Source: Betaproteobacteria bacterium
Lineage (GTDB): Bacteria; Pseudomonadota; Gammaproteobacteria; Burkholderiales; SHXO01
Length of the DNA stretch: 47,716 nucleotides
Assembly (NCBI GenBank): GCA_025356655.1
Contig: JANXRW010000106.1
Span: forward strand, 1-47,716
Direction: 5' to 3'
Part shown: positions 1-8,299 of the stretch, piece by piece
Layout of the letters: every line of letters begins with the position of its first letter
Numbering within the stretch: the stretch's first letter is position 1
Position numbers and translations under genes: made by a program
The notes under the pieces: model-generated
Told to the model about the DNA's origin: nothing
Seen by the model: only the letters and a program-made list of their open reading frames with translations
Databases searched by the model: none

Positions 1-646
1 CGCTGTTCTGAGCGACCCCCAGTCTCGCTCTACTCCCCCGTCTCACATTGCCCCACTCGGGGACGTAATCCGCGACCACGCTCGCCAGCACTCGCGGATT
101 ACCGTGCGACGGAAGCAGTGGAATAAAGTGAGCCCCAACAGACGGGTGTTGGGGGGCCGCCGCTTATAGATTCGGCCCGTGGACGCTTGAATTTTTACAG
201 AATGCTCTCATGTTTTGGCAATGGACAAAGGAGACGCAAGATTTCAAACATTTTTGGCGTCCTGCTTCGCAGCCCGATAGGGCAAAGCGGTTAGCTCCGC
301 GCGGGCAAACGAGCACGCGACGAGCGCTGCCAAATTGTCTGCTGCAGTCGCGTGATCGCCCGGATTTGCCAACAACCCCTCAGTTGCGCCCCAGCCGCTG
401 GAAATCGCTGCGGTCGCAGAGCCCTCGTCCGGATGCGCAAGCAACTCAATTGCCGCATCCACGCCATCACCCGTTGGGGTCGCCGAGAAGATCCGCCCTT
501 TGCGGTCCAGTTCCTCAACGCGAACCCTACGGGGTTCCGCGACATGTGTTACCGGATGGGCTCGCCGGCCACCCACAACAAAATGAGACGAGCCTGATAT
601 TGCACCATCCTCCACTCTCTGGCCGGCCGGTACTGCCTCGGATTGA
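1..646. other. Left-end region without a supported intact gene
   Basis: No reading frame here has a convincing start, ribosome binding site and family resemblance together. No tRNA, rRNA or insertion-sequence terminus is evident. The only stretch that reads like protein is a minus-strand tail near 244-600, listed separately. Together with the broken kinase that follows, this looks like a decayed end of a gene neighbourhood. Confidence 0.5.
244..600 (-). pseudogene. Possible C-terminal remnant of an unrecognised protein
   Basis: The minus-strand frame that stops at 244 gives a fairly natural residue mix over its last ~110 codons, including VRVEELDRKGRIFSA and a C-terminal segment AADNLAALVACSFARAE that resembles a helix. 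Third codon positions are less GC-rich than in the neighbouring genes, which would fit transferred DNA. Upstream of about position 600 the frame stays open but stops looking like protein, and no start codon with a ribosome binding site is seen. I do not recognise a family. It could be a shadow frame, since the opposite strand is also open across part of it. Confidence 0.25.
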
Positions 647-1670
647 ATTGGCGCCGGTTCGAGCGTTCCCCCTGGCATCCACCACCGTGAGGTTTTTAGC
701 GTCGCCACCATCGAGACTGATGGCCAATTGCGTGGTTGGCTATACGTGGTACTCGTGGGAGAGGCCTGTCGGCGGCTCTCCGACCGTGCACAGTGGAGCT
801 TTGGGCGGGCGGATAGGCCGGGCGCTGCCCTGGCGGCGGCGCTTCTGGCGGGCCTGGCCGCGTTCTGGCAGTTGACGCGCCGGCTCAACGACCTCACGCG
901 ATCAGTGGAACGCTATCAGTGGAGTTCTGACCCCCGCTTCCAGGTCGGCGCATTTGCCGAGCACCACCGGGCGGAAGGGGTGGGCCGTCTGTCCTCGGCG
1001 TTCCAGGCGATGATGCTGCGTCTTGATGCCCTGTGCAGGGAGTTTCGGCGCCAGCGCGCGCTGCGTCGGGACACGGTGGCAACTCTTGCGCAGGGCCTGT
1101 GCACGCCGCTCGCCTCGGGATCGCGGTCGCTACTTGGCCATCCCCGCGCGGGCATACCGGCGCCGCGAGCTGGCCACGCTCGAGTGCGAGGAAGCGATTT
1201 CGAGCGCTGGGAGCTTTCCCCTTTACGCGCTGGTAGAGGACCTTGCCCGGAACTTTGCGCCGGCGACCGAGGCGGCCGGGGTGCAAATGCGCTGCAGTGC
1301 TGAGTCCCCGCCCCTTTGCTTAGGCGGCGACGTCGCCAGGATGGTGCGCGCGCGTGTCTTCTGGACAATGCGCTGCGTCCCACCCCTCGCGGGGGGGAGA
1401 TCCTGCTCGCGGCATCGGCGGCGCACGGGAGCGTGAACGTCCTCGTGGCGGATACGGGCAGGGCGATCCCATCGCCGCAACTTGCCTTACTCTTCGCGCC
1501 GGACGCGGCCCTGCGTGAGGCGAAGAAAGCTCATGGCGGCGGGCTGGAACTGGCCATCGCCGGGCGCATCCTGGCCCTGCACGGTTCGCACCTCGCGGCG
1601 GAAAGCACGCCGGGCGAGGGCAATCGATAGCGCTTCGCGCTGGCGGCGGCCGGGGCCGATGCGTCCGCCG
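647..1670 (+). pseudogene. Decayed sensor histidine kinase (HAMP, HisKA and ATPase remnants)
   Basis: Three consecutive frames together spell a transmembrane sensor kinase. First comes a periplasmic end (REVFSVATIETDGQLRGWLY), a membrane segment and a HAMP domain (LTRRLNDLTRSVERYQ, GRLSSAFQAMMLRLDAL). Next is a dimerisation helix where the expected AHDLRTPLAS reads AQGLCTPLAS, so the phosphoacceptor His is replaced by Gln. The frame then shifts near 1110-1130 (RYLAI, LYALVEDLARNF) and again near 1340-1360 (LLDNALRPTPRGGEI, an N-box; VADTGRAIP, a G1 box; GGGLELAIAGRILALHGS, a G2 box). A TAG at 1628 interrupts the last strand before FALA. The N-terminus is absent: a TGA closes the frame at 644. 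Loss of the active His plus two shifts makes a dead gene the best reading. No response regulator lies beside it. Confidence 0.75.
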
Positions 1671-1788
1671 TGACTCGCCCAGGCGTGGTTGCGCCGCCGG
1701 AGTTCTTGCCCGATTCCCCGGGCTCGGGCATCGTTGCGGTCACCGTGCGCGACCTGCTCGCAATTGAGCCCACCTGAGGAGAACTCCC

Positions 1789-3225
1789 ATGCATTGGCGC
1801 CTGATCTTCGCGCTCCTGATGGCCCTGCCCCTGCATGCGGCCCGGGCCGAACCCCCCTTCGACCTGGTGATCGACCACGGCCGGGTGATCGATCCGGAGA
1901 CCGGCTTCGATGGTATCGCCACGCTGGGGCTGCGTGGTGGAAGGATCGCCGCGGTGAGCGCCGGGCCGTTAGACGGGCCTGAACACATCGATGCCACGGG
2001 CCTCGTGGTGGCACCCGGGTTCATCAATTTGCACTGGCACGGCGTTGATCCTGCCAGCGACTACTACGAGGCCATGGACGGGGTGACCTCGACCTTCGAA
2101 CTGGAGGTGGGCGTGCCGGACGTAGACCGCTGGTACGACGAACGGGCGGGGCGCATGCCCATCAACTACGGGGTGGCTGTCGGGCATGCGGGCGTGCGGA
2201 TGGCAGTCATGCATGATCCGGGGGAGTTCCTGCCCTCGGGCGATGCGGCACGGCGGCCGGCCTCAGAAGCTGAACTGGCGGAGATCTCCAAGGGCGTGGA
2301 GCAGGGCCTGCGCCGCGGCGCCGTGGGTGTGGGCTTCGGGCTCGCCTACACGCCGGCAGCGACGCACTGGGAGATCATGCAGATGTTCCGCATCGCCGCG
2401 CGCCACGGTGCCACTGCCTTCGTACACATCCGGGGCGCCTCCAGCGCCGGGAGCAGCGACCGTGAGCAGGGGTTGCTGGAAGTGATTGCCCACAGTGCCG
2501 TCACGGGCACCCCGGTGCACGTGGCACACATCAACAGCAGTGGCCAGGGCGCCACCGGACGCATGCTGGGGATCATTCAGGAGGCTCGCGACCACGGCGT
2601 TGACGTCACCACCGAGTGCTACCCCTACACCGCAGGAGCCACGCGGATTGAGTCCTTTCTTTTCGACAGCTGGATGGACAAGTCGGCCGCCGACTACGCC
2701 AAGCTGCAGTGGGCGGCCACTGGCGAGCGCCTTACGCGCGAGAGTTTCCTGCGCTACCGCAAGGTGGGGGGGCTGGTGCTCATCCACGCCAACTCCGAGG
2801 AGGTGGTCCGCATCGCCGTCGCCAGCCCGCTCACCCTGTTCGCCAGCGACGGCTTCGATGTCCACGGTCGGCAGGGACACCCGCGCTCCGCCGGGACCTA
2901 TTCACGGGTGCTGGGGCGCTACGTGCGCGAGGCGAAACTGCTCAGCCTGCCGGAGGCGCTGCGTAAAATGACCCTGGAGCCCGCGCGTCGGCTGCAGGCG
3001 AGGGTACCCTCCATGGCAGCCAAGGGGCGCCTGCAGGTAGGGGCGGATGCCGATATCGTGGTCTTCGATCCCGAGACGATCGAGGATCGGGCCACCTACG
3101 AAGCCCCTGACCGCTTCGCCGCGGGCATGCGCCACGTACTGGTCAACGGCCAGTTCGTGGTACGCAACGGTGAGGTCCAGACGGGAGTGACGCCAGGGCT
3201 TGCAGTGCGCGCCGCGTTTGAGTGA
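1789..3225 (+). CDS. Secreted amidohydrolase of the D-aminoacylase type
   Basis: This is a 478-residue metal-dependent amidohydrolase (TIM barrel with flanking beta-sandwich) with an N-terminal signal peptide (about residues 1-21, cut near AARAEPP), so it probably acts in the periplasm. Visible features are the N-terminal sandwich DLVIDHGRVIDPETG, the metal motif NLHWHG (H82, H84), a conserved VHIRG segment, HVAHINSSG, the FASDG segment with the catalytic-type Asp, and the C-terminal KGRLQVGADADIVVFDPE. The order and length (~480) fit N-acyl-D-amino-acid deacylases and related dihydroorotase-like enzymes, which hydrolyse N-acyl-D-amino acids. GAGGAGAA lies just upstream of the ATG. The neighbour on the other strand is a D-threonine-aldolase-like enzyme, which favours D-amino acid metabolism, but the exact substrate cannot be read from sequence. 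Confidence 0.8.
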   Translation: MHWRLIFALLMALPLHAARAEPPFDLVIDHGRVIDPETGFDGIATLGLRGGRIAAVSAGPLDGPEHIDATGLVVAPGFINLHWHGVDPASDYYEAMDGVTSTFELEVGVPDVDRWYDERAGRMPINYGVAVGHAGVRMAVMHDPGEFLPSGDAARRPASEAELAEISKGVEQGLRRGAVGVGFGLAYTPAATHWEIMQMFRIAARHGATAFVHIRGASSAGSSDREQGLLEVIAHSAVTGTPVHVAHINSSGQGATGRMLGIIQEARDHGVDVTTECYPYTAGATRIESFLFDSWMDKSAADYAKLQWAATGERLTRESFLRYRKVGGLVLIHANSEEVVRIAVASPLTLFASDGFDVHGRQGHPRSAGTYSRVLGRYVREAKLLSLPEALRKMTLEPARRLQARVPSMAAKGRLQVGADADIVVFDPETIEDRATYEAPDRFAAGMRHVLVNGQFVVRNGEVQTGVTPGLAVRAAFE

Positions 3226-3240
3226 ACGCGCCGCCGTCGG

Positions 3241-4359
3241 TCAATGGCCTGGCCCACGGGCGGCCACGGGCCAGAGCGCCTCGACCACGCCGCGGCGAAT
3301 GCCCACATACCAGTCATGCAGGTTCACGGTGGGGTCGCAGTGCCCTGGAATGAGCCGAACGCGATCGCCCAGCTCAACGGTGGCGCCACCGAGTCGGATC
3401 TTACCGTGCTCGTCGGAGGCTCCAAAGTACTCTGCTGCGGCGAGGTCAGCCACCCAGGGCATGCCGGAGTCGAAGCTCATCGCCTTCAGGCCTGCGTCGA
3501 CCACGGCCAGTTCATCCGTGGGCCGACTCATCACGGTGGCCAGGACGAATAGGCTGTGGTCGAAGGCGTCGAAGGGGCCGCCCTCAGGGCCCCGGTTCTT
3601 GGCGTAGTCCGCGTCCATGAAGATATAGGAGCCAGCCTGCAACTCGTTGTAGACTTGGCTCGCGGCTTCGAATTGGTAGGTTCCCGTTCCCGCGCCGCCC
3701 AGGATGCGACACGCGAGACCGTGGCTGTCCAACAGGTCGCGCGTGAGCGCGGTGAGTCGCACGGCGTTGCTCGTGGCAAGGGCCCGCTCCTCGTAGCCGC
3801 GCAGGTGCTGAGCGGCCCCATGGTAGGCCTGCAGGCCGGCGAACTCGAGCCCCGGGGCCGCGTCGATCAGTCGAGCCAACTCGAGCGCGGGTTCACCGGG
3901 GGCGACACCGCAACGGTTGGCCCCGACGTTGATCTCCACCAGGGTGTGCAGCGTCGAGCGGTGGCGCACGGCGGCCGCGGAGAGCGCCTCCACATTGCGG
4001 ACATTGTCCACACAGATTCCGATCGTGGCGTGGCGGGCCAAGGCGGCCAAGCGCTCGAGCTTCTGGCGCCCCACGACCTCGTTGCTTACCAGGACATCCT
4101 TCACCCCGCCCTGCACCATCACTTCGGCTTCGCTCACTTTCTGGCAGCAAACACCCACTGCGCCCAGCGCCACCTGCTTCAGGGCGATTAGCGGGGATTT
4201 GTGTGTCTTGGAGTGGGCGCGCAGGCGAACGCCGAATTGCTTGGCCGCGAGGGCCATCCGCTGCAGGTTGGATTCGAAGGCGTCGAGGTCGATGAGCAGG
4301 GCAGGCGTGTCCACCTGGTCCAGGGGCATTCCGATATCCGCAGGTGCACGGGAGGTCAT
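3241..4359 (-). CDS. D-threonine aldolase / DSD1-type PLP enzyme
   Basis: A fold-type III PLP protein of about 372 residues. N-terminal VDTPALLIDLDAFE and the PLP-lysine segment RAHSKTHKSP are typical of the D-threonine aldolase, D-serine dehydratase (DSD1) and alanine racemase N-terminal superfamily. The C-terminal PGHCDPTVNLHD segment supplies the His/Cys/Asp metal ligands of the D-threonine aldolase C-terminal domain. The family cleaves D-threonine and other D-beta-hydroxy amino acids to glycine plus an aldehyde, or deaminates D-serine. The start at 4359 is chosen because it overlaps the symporter stop as ATGA and follows AAGGAAAG; an upstream in-frame start would give an unconserved 25-residue extension. 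Translational coupling to the symporter suggests that it uses the imported compound. Aldolase and dehydratase cannot be separated here. Confidence 0.82.
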   Translation of the reverse strand: MTSRAPADIGMPLDQVDTPALLIDLDAFESNLQRMALAAKQFGVRLRAHSKTHKSPLIALKQVALGAVGVCCQKVSEAEVMVQGGVKDVLVSNEVVGRQKLERLAALARHATIGICVDNVRNVEALSAAAVRHRSTLHTLVEINVGANRCGVAPGEPALELARLIDAAPGLEFAGLQAYHGAAQHLRGYEERALATSNAVRLTALTRDLLDSHGLACRILGGAGTGTYQFEAASQVYNELQAGSYIFMDADYAKNRGPEGGPFDAFDHSLFVLATVMSRPTDELAVVDAGLKAMSFDSGMPWVADLAAAEYFGASDEHGKIRLGGATVELGDRVRLIPGHCDPTVNLHDWYVGIRRGVVEALWPVAARGPGH

Positions 4360-5573
4360 GGCTGTGATCTTTCCTTTCCGTCGAGTAGGCAACTGACGTT
4401 CATGTCGCCCATGATATTGACTGCGGTCCTGCAACGGTCGAGGAACCAGTCGACGCTGAGCAGTATAGCGATGTACTCCAGCGGCAGCCCCACGGCGCGG
4501 AAGACGAGCGTCATCGTGACCAGCCCCGCCTCCGGGATCCCTGCCGCCCCGACTGACGCAGCCACGCTGGTGAGGACGACCGCCCCCTGCTGGGGGAGGC
4601 TGAGGTCGAGGCCGAGGACCTGAGCCACGAACAGCGCCGACATGGCTTCGTAGAGTGCGGTGCCGTCGTTATTGAAGTTGGTCCCGACCAGGGCGCCGAG
4701 GGTGGCCGACTCCTCGCGCAAGCCCACGCGGTGGCGCAAGCACTGGTAGTTCACCGGCATGGCAGCCGTGGAACTCGCCGTTGAAAATGCCACCACCAGC
4801 GCATCGCGCGCGTTGGCAATGAGGTGCACCGGCCGAACCCAACTGCCCAGGCGCAGTCGCAGCAGGTACCAGGCAATCTGCAGGGCGAGCCCGCAGAGCA
4901 CCGCCACTACGAAACCACCCAGGGGAGCGAACCCGCCGAGGCCGCCGGCGCCCACTACGGCGGCTATGATGCCAAGCACGGCGAAGGGGACCAATTCCAG
5001 GGTCCAGGTCAGGAAACGCCCCAGTACGTGTTGCGCTAAGTCCACCAGATCATCGACCGTGGCCAAGCGCTGGTCACGCACCCCGCGCAGGGCGAGCCCG
5101 AGGGCCACCGCCAGGAAGATCACGGCGAGGATCTTGCCGTCGTCGCCCAGGGGCCCGAGCAGGCTGCGAGGGACGTTATCCAGGAGTTGCAGTAAGGGAT
5201 GGGTGGGCGCCCCGGCCGCGGGGGCCGGCGTCGCCAGCGTCATGGGGTGCCACCGGCCGGGTTGCAACACCCCGGCCACCATCAAGCCGATGCCGATGGC
5301 CACCAAGGTGTTCAGCAGGAGGAGGCGGGCCAGCCGCCAACCGTTGGAGCCGGTGAAGCGTGTGCGCATCAGTCCACGGCAGATGGCCACCAGGATGAGA
5401 GGTGGCGCGATGGCACCCAGCAGGCGTAGCACCAGCCGGCTGGGGTAGCCGAGCGCGCCCGCGGCGGGGCCGAGCACGAGGCCCAGCGCCGTCCCGGCAA
5501 GGATCGCGCCCAGGATGCGCCAGTGCATGGGAAGGGATAGCCAACAAGTGGCTAAGAACCGAAATCCTGGCAA
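4356..5573 (-). CDS. Dicarboxylate/amino acid:cation symporter (DAACS family)
   Basis: A multi-spanning inner-membrane secondary transporter (~400 residues) related to GltP, DctA and SstT, which import glutamate, aspartate, serine or C4-dicarboxylates with Na+ or H+. Signature segments are the serine-rich hairpin FSTASSTAAMPVN, the substrate/cation motif NFNNDGTALYEA (NMDGT in many relatives) and the second hairpin region AGIPEAGLVTMTLVFRAVGLP followed by DWFLDRCRTAVNIMGD. The start is uncertain: TTG at 5573 has AAGGA about 9 bases upstream, whereas ATG at 5528 (MHWRILGAIL) matches the usual family N-terminus but lacks a Shine-Dalgarno sequence. It overlaps the downstream PLP enzyme by ATGA, so the two form an operon. 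Substrate is unknown; a small polar amino acid is a reasonable inference. Confidence 0.88.
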   Translation of the reverse strand: MPGFRFLATCWLSLPMHWRILGAILAGTALGLVLGPAAGALGYPSRLVLRLLGAIAPPLILVAICRGLMRTRFTGSNGWRLARLLLLNTLVAIGIGLMVAGVLQPGRWHPMTLATPAPAAGAPTHPLLQLLDNVPRSLLGPLGDDGKILAVIFLAVALGLALRGVRDQRLATVDDLVDLAQHVLGRFLTWTLELVPFAVLGIIAAVVGAGGLGGFAPLGGFVVAVLCGLALQIAWYLLRLRLGSWVRPVHLIANARDALVVAFSTASSTAAMPVNYQCLRHRVGLREESATLGALVGTNFNNDGTALYEAMSALFVAQVLGLDLSLPQQGAVVLTSVAASVGAAGIPEAGLVTMTLVFRAVGLPLEYIAILLSVDWFLDRCRTAVNIMGDMNVSCLLDGKERSQP

Positions 5574-5860
5574 GCGCCGGAGTCCTTAGGATGAGGTGTG
5601 CGTACAGCGCTCGCCGGCACCGCGTGGGCGCCGAGCCGGGAGAACATATTAACAAGGAACGCCGTGCGCGGGTGTTGCCGTGCGTCGACCCCTCCTGCGG
5701 CACGTAACGTTGGCTCGCATAACGGTGGTTGGGAAGTAGCCCATCCGGGCTGCATGCCGCAGCGCGTAAGTCCTGCCGCGTGGGACCGTCCGCCCCCAGG
5801 GCCGAGGAACGCTCTCCCAAATAATCACCCGTGCGGTCAGGCTCTGGGCGATGGCCCTGT

Positions 5861-6802
5861 TCATGGGTTCCGCGGCGCGGGGGGCTGCGCCTTGAGGTGC
5901 TGATCCATCCAGTCGACGGCTAATGCCAGGGCCTGCGCGCGGGCCGAGGTGTAGATCCCGTAGTGGGTGATACCGGCAATGACGACACGCTTCTTCGGTT
6001 CGGGTGCGCGCGCGAAAGCCAGTTCGCCGTGCTCGCGCAGGTCGAAGAGTTCCTCCTTCTGCGCGTCGATGATCAGTAGTGCGCACCCGTTGAGCGCAGC
6101 CACGTCGTCGATCGGGGAGTAGAGCAGGAAGCTCTCGCGTAGCGGCGCACCGCGCAGGTTGCCGACCTCGCGCAGGCCCGGCTCCGGGTAGCCAAGCACC
6201 CCGCGTGCGCGCCGGGTGCTGTCGGATTGCGCCCTCGCCAGTTGCTCGGCGCCGAGCGCGGACCGCGGACGTCCGAAGGCACCGACCTGGCTCACCACGG
6301 CCCTGATCCGCGGGTCCCGCGCCGCCACATAGGTCATGAGGCCGCCGGAGAAACTCGTTCCCCACAGGCCCACGCGTGCGGAGTCCACCCGCGGCTCTCC
6401 CATTATCCAGTGCACGGCGCTGAAGATGTCCGCCGCCTGGTCCAAGGGATCCACCACCTCGCGCAGTTCCCGGCGGGCGCCTGCATCGGCGCCGCCGTCG
6501 TGGACCAGGCGCGCCTCGCTCTCACCCCAGCCCCGGTAGTCGAAGAAAAGAACGAAATAGCCCGCGTGCGCAAAGCGCTCGGCGTCTGGGTGCAGCAAGG
6601 CGGCTGTGCCGCCCCAGCCGTGGGACATGATGACAGCGGGGAGTTTTTTGTCCTCCGGGCCCTCCGGGTAGAGCACCGTGCCTGAGAGGCGCAGTCCCTG
6701 GCTGAAAATAGTGACCTTGCGCTCGACGATCTCCGCGCCCGCCGGGAGGCTGGTTGCGACAAGCACGACGAGCAGGGCGTACCAAGTGGCGATGCGTTCC
6801 AT
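5861..6802 (-). CDS. Secreted alpha/beta hydrolase
   Basis: A 313-residue protein with an N-terminal signal peptide (hydrophobic residues 8-22, cut near PAGAE) and an alpha/beta-hydrolase core. Seen are the oxyanion-hole motif SHGWGG (residues 60-65), the strand FFDYRGWGES, the nucleophile elbow GTSFSGG with Ser150, a likely acid in IIDAQKEELFD and the catalytic His in GITHYGIY near the C-terminus. This layout matches the dienelactone hydrolase/acyl-peptide hydrolase-like group of periplasmic esterases. The substrate cannot be assigned. It is divergent from the BMP transporter operon, sharing a ~300-base intergenic region, and separated from the symporter operon by about 290 bases in which I see nothing. 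Confidence 0.78.
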   Translation of the reverse strand: MERIATWYALLVVLVATSLPAGAEIVERKVTIFSQGLRLSGTVLYPEGPEDKKLPAVIMSHGWGGTAALLHPDAERFAHAGYFVLFFDYRGWGESEARLVHDGGADAGARRELREVVDPLDQAADIFSAVHWIMGEPRVDSARVGLWGTSFSGGLMTYVAARDPRIRAVVSQVGAFGRPRSALGAEQLARAQSDSTRRARGVLGYPEPGLREVGNLRGAPLRESFLLYSPIDDVAALNGCALLIIDAQKEELFDLREHGELAFARAPEPKKRVVIAGITHYGIYTSARAQALALAVDWMDQHLKAQPPAPRNP

Positions 6803-6954
6803 GATGGTCTCGATGCCTCTTCATCCATGCGTTGCGGGATTCTATGGGGAACTCGGCCCGCCCTGTGGCGTGCGCACCGCTATGGCACCGACGTGCACCA
6901 AAGTGAAGCGTGAATAGCCGGGGAAATATCATTCGCGGGGGCTGGGGAGATCCA

Positions 6955-6983
6955 TTCATACTGCTGATTAATAGAACTAATAT
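6955..6983 (+). promoter_or_regulatory. Candidate sigma-70 promoter of the BMP/amide operon
   Basis: TTCATA at 6955-6960 and TAATAT at 6978-6983 are 17 bases apart in an unusually AT-rich patch of the intergenic region. This would start transcription near 6990 and give a leader of ~110 bases that contains the palindrome at 7032-7043. Confidence 0.45.
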
Positions 6984-7031
6984 TGCTGTTTTTGGGGCAA
7001 GTCCTCAGGTGGCATGGCGGTTGCGTACACA

Positions 7032-7043
7032 CTTGTACACAAG
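7032..7043. promoter_or_regulatory. Near-perfect palindrome CTTGTACACAAG, candidate GntR operator
   Basis: The 12-base element has matching arms (CTTGT/ACAAG) with one asymmetric position at the centre. GTACAC also occurs directly before it (7025-7030), giving a direct repeat GTACAC-N5-GTACAC. Short palindromes of this TTGTnnACAA type are common operators for GntR-family repressors, and one is encoded at the end of this operon. The link is an inference from position and shape. Confidence 0.4.
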
Positions 7044-7098
7044 GCAGTGTGCAAGACCCCGTGCTTGATCCATCCCCAACCGAGGAGGCTTAACGGTC

Positions 7099-8271
7099 AT
7101 GTCCAAGCAAGATGTAAATGGCGATTGCCGCGCGTCGGCGACAAAACCGAGTGCAGTTCCCAATACCGCTCGCCGCGAAATCGTCCGCGCTCTGGCCGTA
7201 GCTGGCGTGGGTAGCGCGCTCGGCCTGCCGTTCATGCCCACGGCCCGCGCTGAGGGCAAACTCGTGGTAGGGGTGATCTACGTCGGGCCGAAGGACGACT
7301 ACGGCTATAACCAGGCCCAGGCCCAGGCGGCCGCTGCCCTCAAGAAACTCCCCGGCGTGACGGTTGTGGAGGAGGAGAAGGTCCCCGAGACCATGGACGT
7401 GCAGAAGGCGATGGGGTCCATGATCGAGCAGGACGGCGCGAGCCTCATCTTCCCCACGTCCTACGGCTATTTCGATCCGCATATGCTCAAGATGGCGGAG
7501 AAGTATCCCAAGGTCCGCTTCGCCCATTGCGGGGGGCTGTGGAGCGCCGACAAGCATCCCAAGAACACGGGCAGCTATTTTGGCTACATCGACGAGTGCC
7601 AGTTCTTGAACGGCATCGCCGCTGGCCATGCAACCAAGTCGCGCAAGATCGGCTTCATTGCCGCCAAGGCGATCCCGCAGGTCCTGCGCAATATCAACGC
7701 CTTCACCCTGGGCGCGCAGAGCGTGCATCCGGATATCACCTGTCAGGTGATCTTCACCGGCGACTGGGCCATGCCCGTGAAGGAGGCCGAAGCCACGAAC
7801 AGCTTAGTGGACCAGGGGGTGGACGTGGTGACCATGCACGTGGACAGCCCCAAGGTGGTGGTGGAAACAGCCGCCCGCCGCGGCATCTACGGCTGCGGCT
7901 ACCATGCCAACCAGTCAGCGCTGGCGCCCAAGGCCTATCTCACGGGCGCCGAGTGGAACTGGACGACGCCGTACACGGCACACGTGACCGCCGCCATGAG
8001 CGGGGCGCCCATGAACAACTTCATGCGCGGTGGGCTCAAGGAAGGTTACGTAAAGACCTCGGCTTACGGACCGGCCGTTCCCGACGTGGCACGCAAGATG
8101 GCTGACGGCGTCAAGGGGAAAATGATGAAGGACGATTTCGTCATTTTCAAGGGGCCACTGAAGGACAACACCGGGAAGGTCGTGATCCCCTCCGGTACCT
8201 CGCGGGTGCAGACCGACGTGGTGCTCGAGCAGATGAACTACCTGGTCGCCGGCGTCGTCGGCAAGGTCTGA
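7099..8271 (+). CDS. BMP-family ABC transporter substrate-binding protein
   Basis: A 390-residue periplasmic binding protein of the basic membrane protein (PnrA/Med-like) family, the solute receptor of importers for nucleosides and other small nitrogen compounds. The N-terminus carries a twin-arginine-like export signal (TARREIVRALAVAG, then a hydrophobic stretch ending in ARAEG). The mature part begins KLVVGVIYVGPKDDYGYNQA, with further family marks in FPTSYGYFDPHMLKMAEKYP, SYFGYIDECQFLNGIAAG, RKIGFIAAK and VIFTGDW. GAGGAGG lies 11-17 bases upstream of the ATG. It is first in a co-directional operon with its permeases and ATPase; the following amidases suggest that the ligand is an amide- or ureide-type molecule, not a nucleoside. 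That is inference. Confidence 0.9.
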   Translation: MSKQDVNGDCRASATKPSAVPNTARREIVRALAVAGVGSALGLPFMPTARAEGKLVVGVIYVGPKDDYGYNQAQAQAAAALKKLPGVTVVEEEKVPETMDVQKAMGSMIEQDGASLIFPTSYGYFDPHMLKMAEKYPKVRFAHCGGLWSADKHPKNTGSYFGYIDECQFLNGIAAGHATKSRKIGFIAAKAIPQVLRNINAFTLGAQSVHPDITCQVIFTGDWAMPVKEAEATNSLVDQGVDVVTMHVDSPKVVVETAARRGIYGCGYHANQSALAPKAYLTGAEWNWTTPYTAHVTAAMSGAPMNNFMRGGLKEGYVKTSAYGPAVPDVARKMADGVKGKMMKDDFVIFKGPLKDNTGKVVIPSGTSRVQTDVVLEQMNYLVAGVVGKV

Positions 8272-8299
8272 CCCCAGGGCAACGCAGCAGGAGCCGCGC

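Noticed and set aside
5574-5860. Possible small gene or regulatory RNA between the symporter and the alpha/beta hydrolase genes
   Set aside because: No start with ribosome binding site, no stable hairpin and no coherent frame could be supported in these 287 bases.
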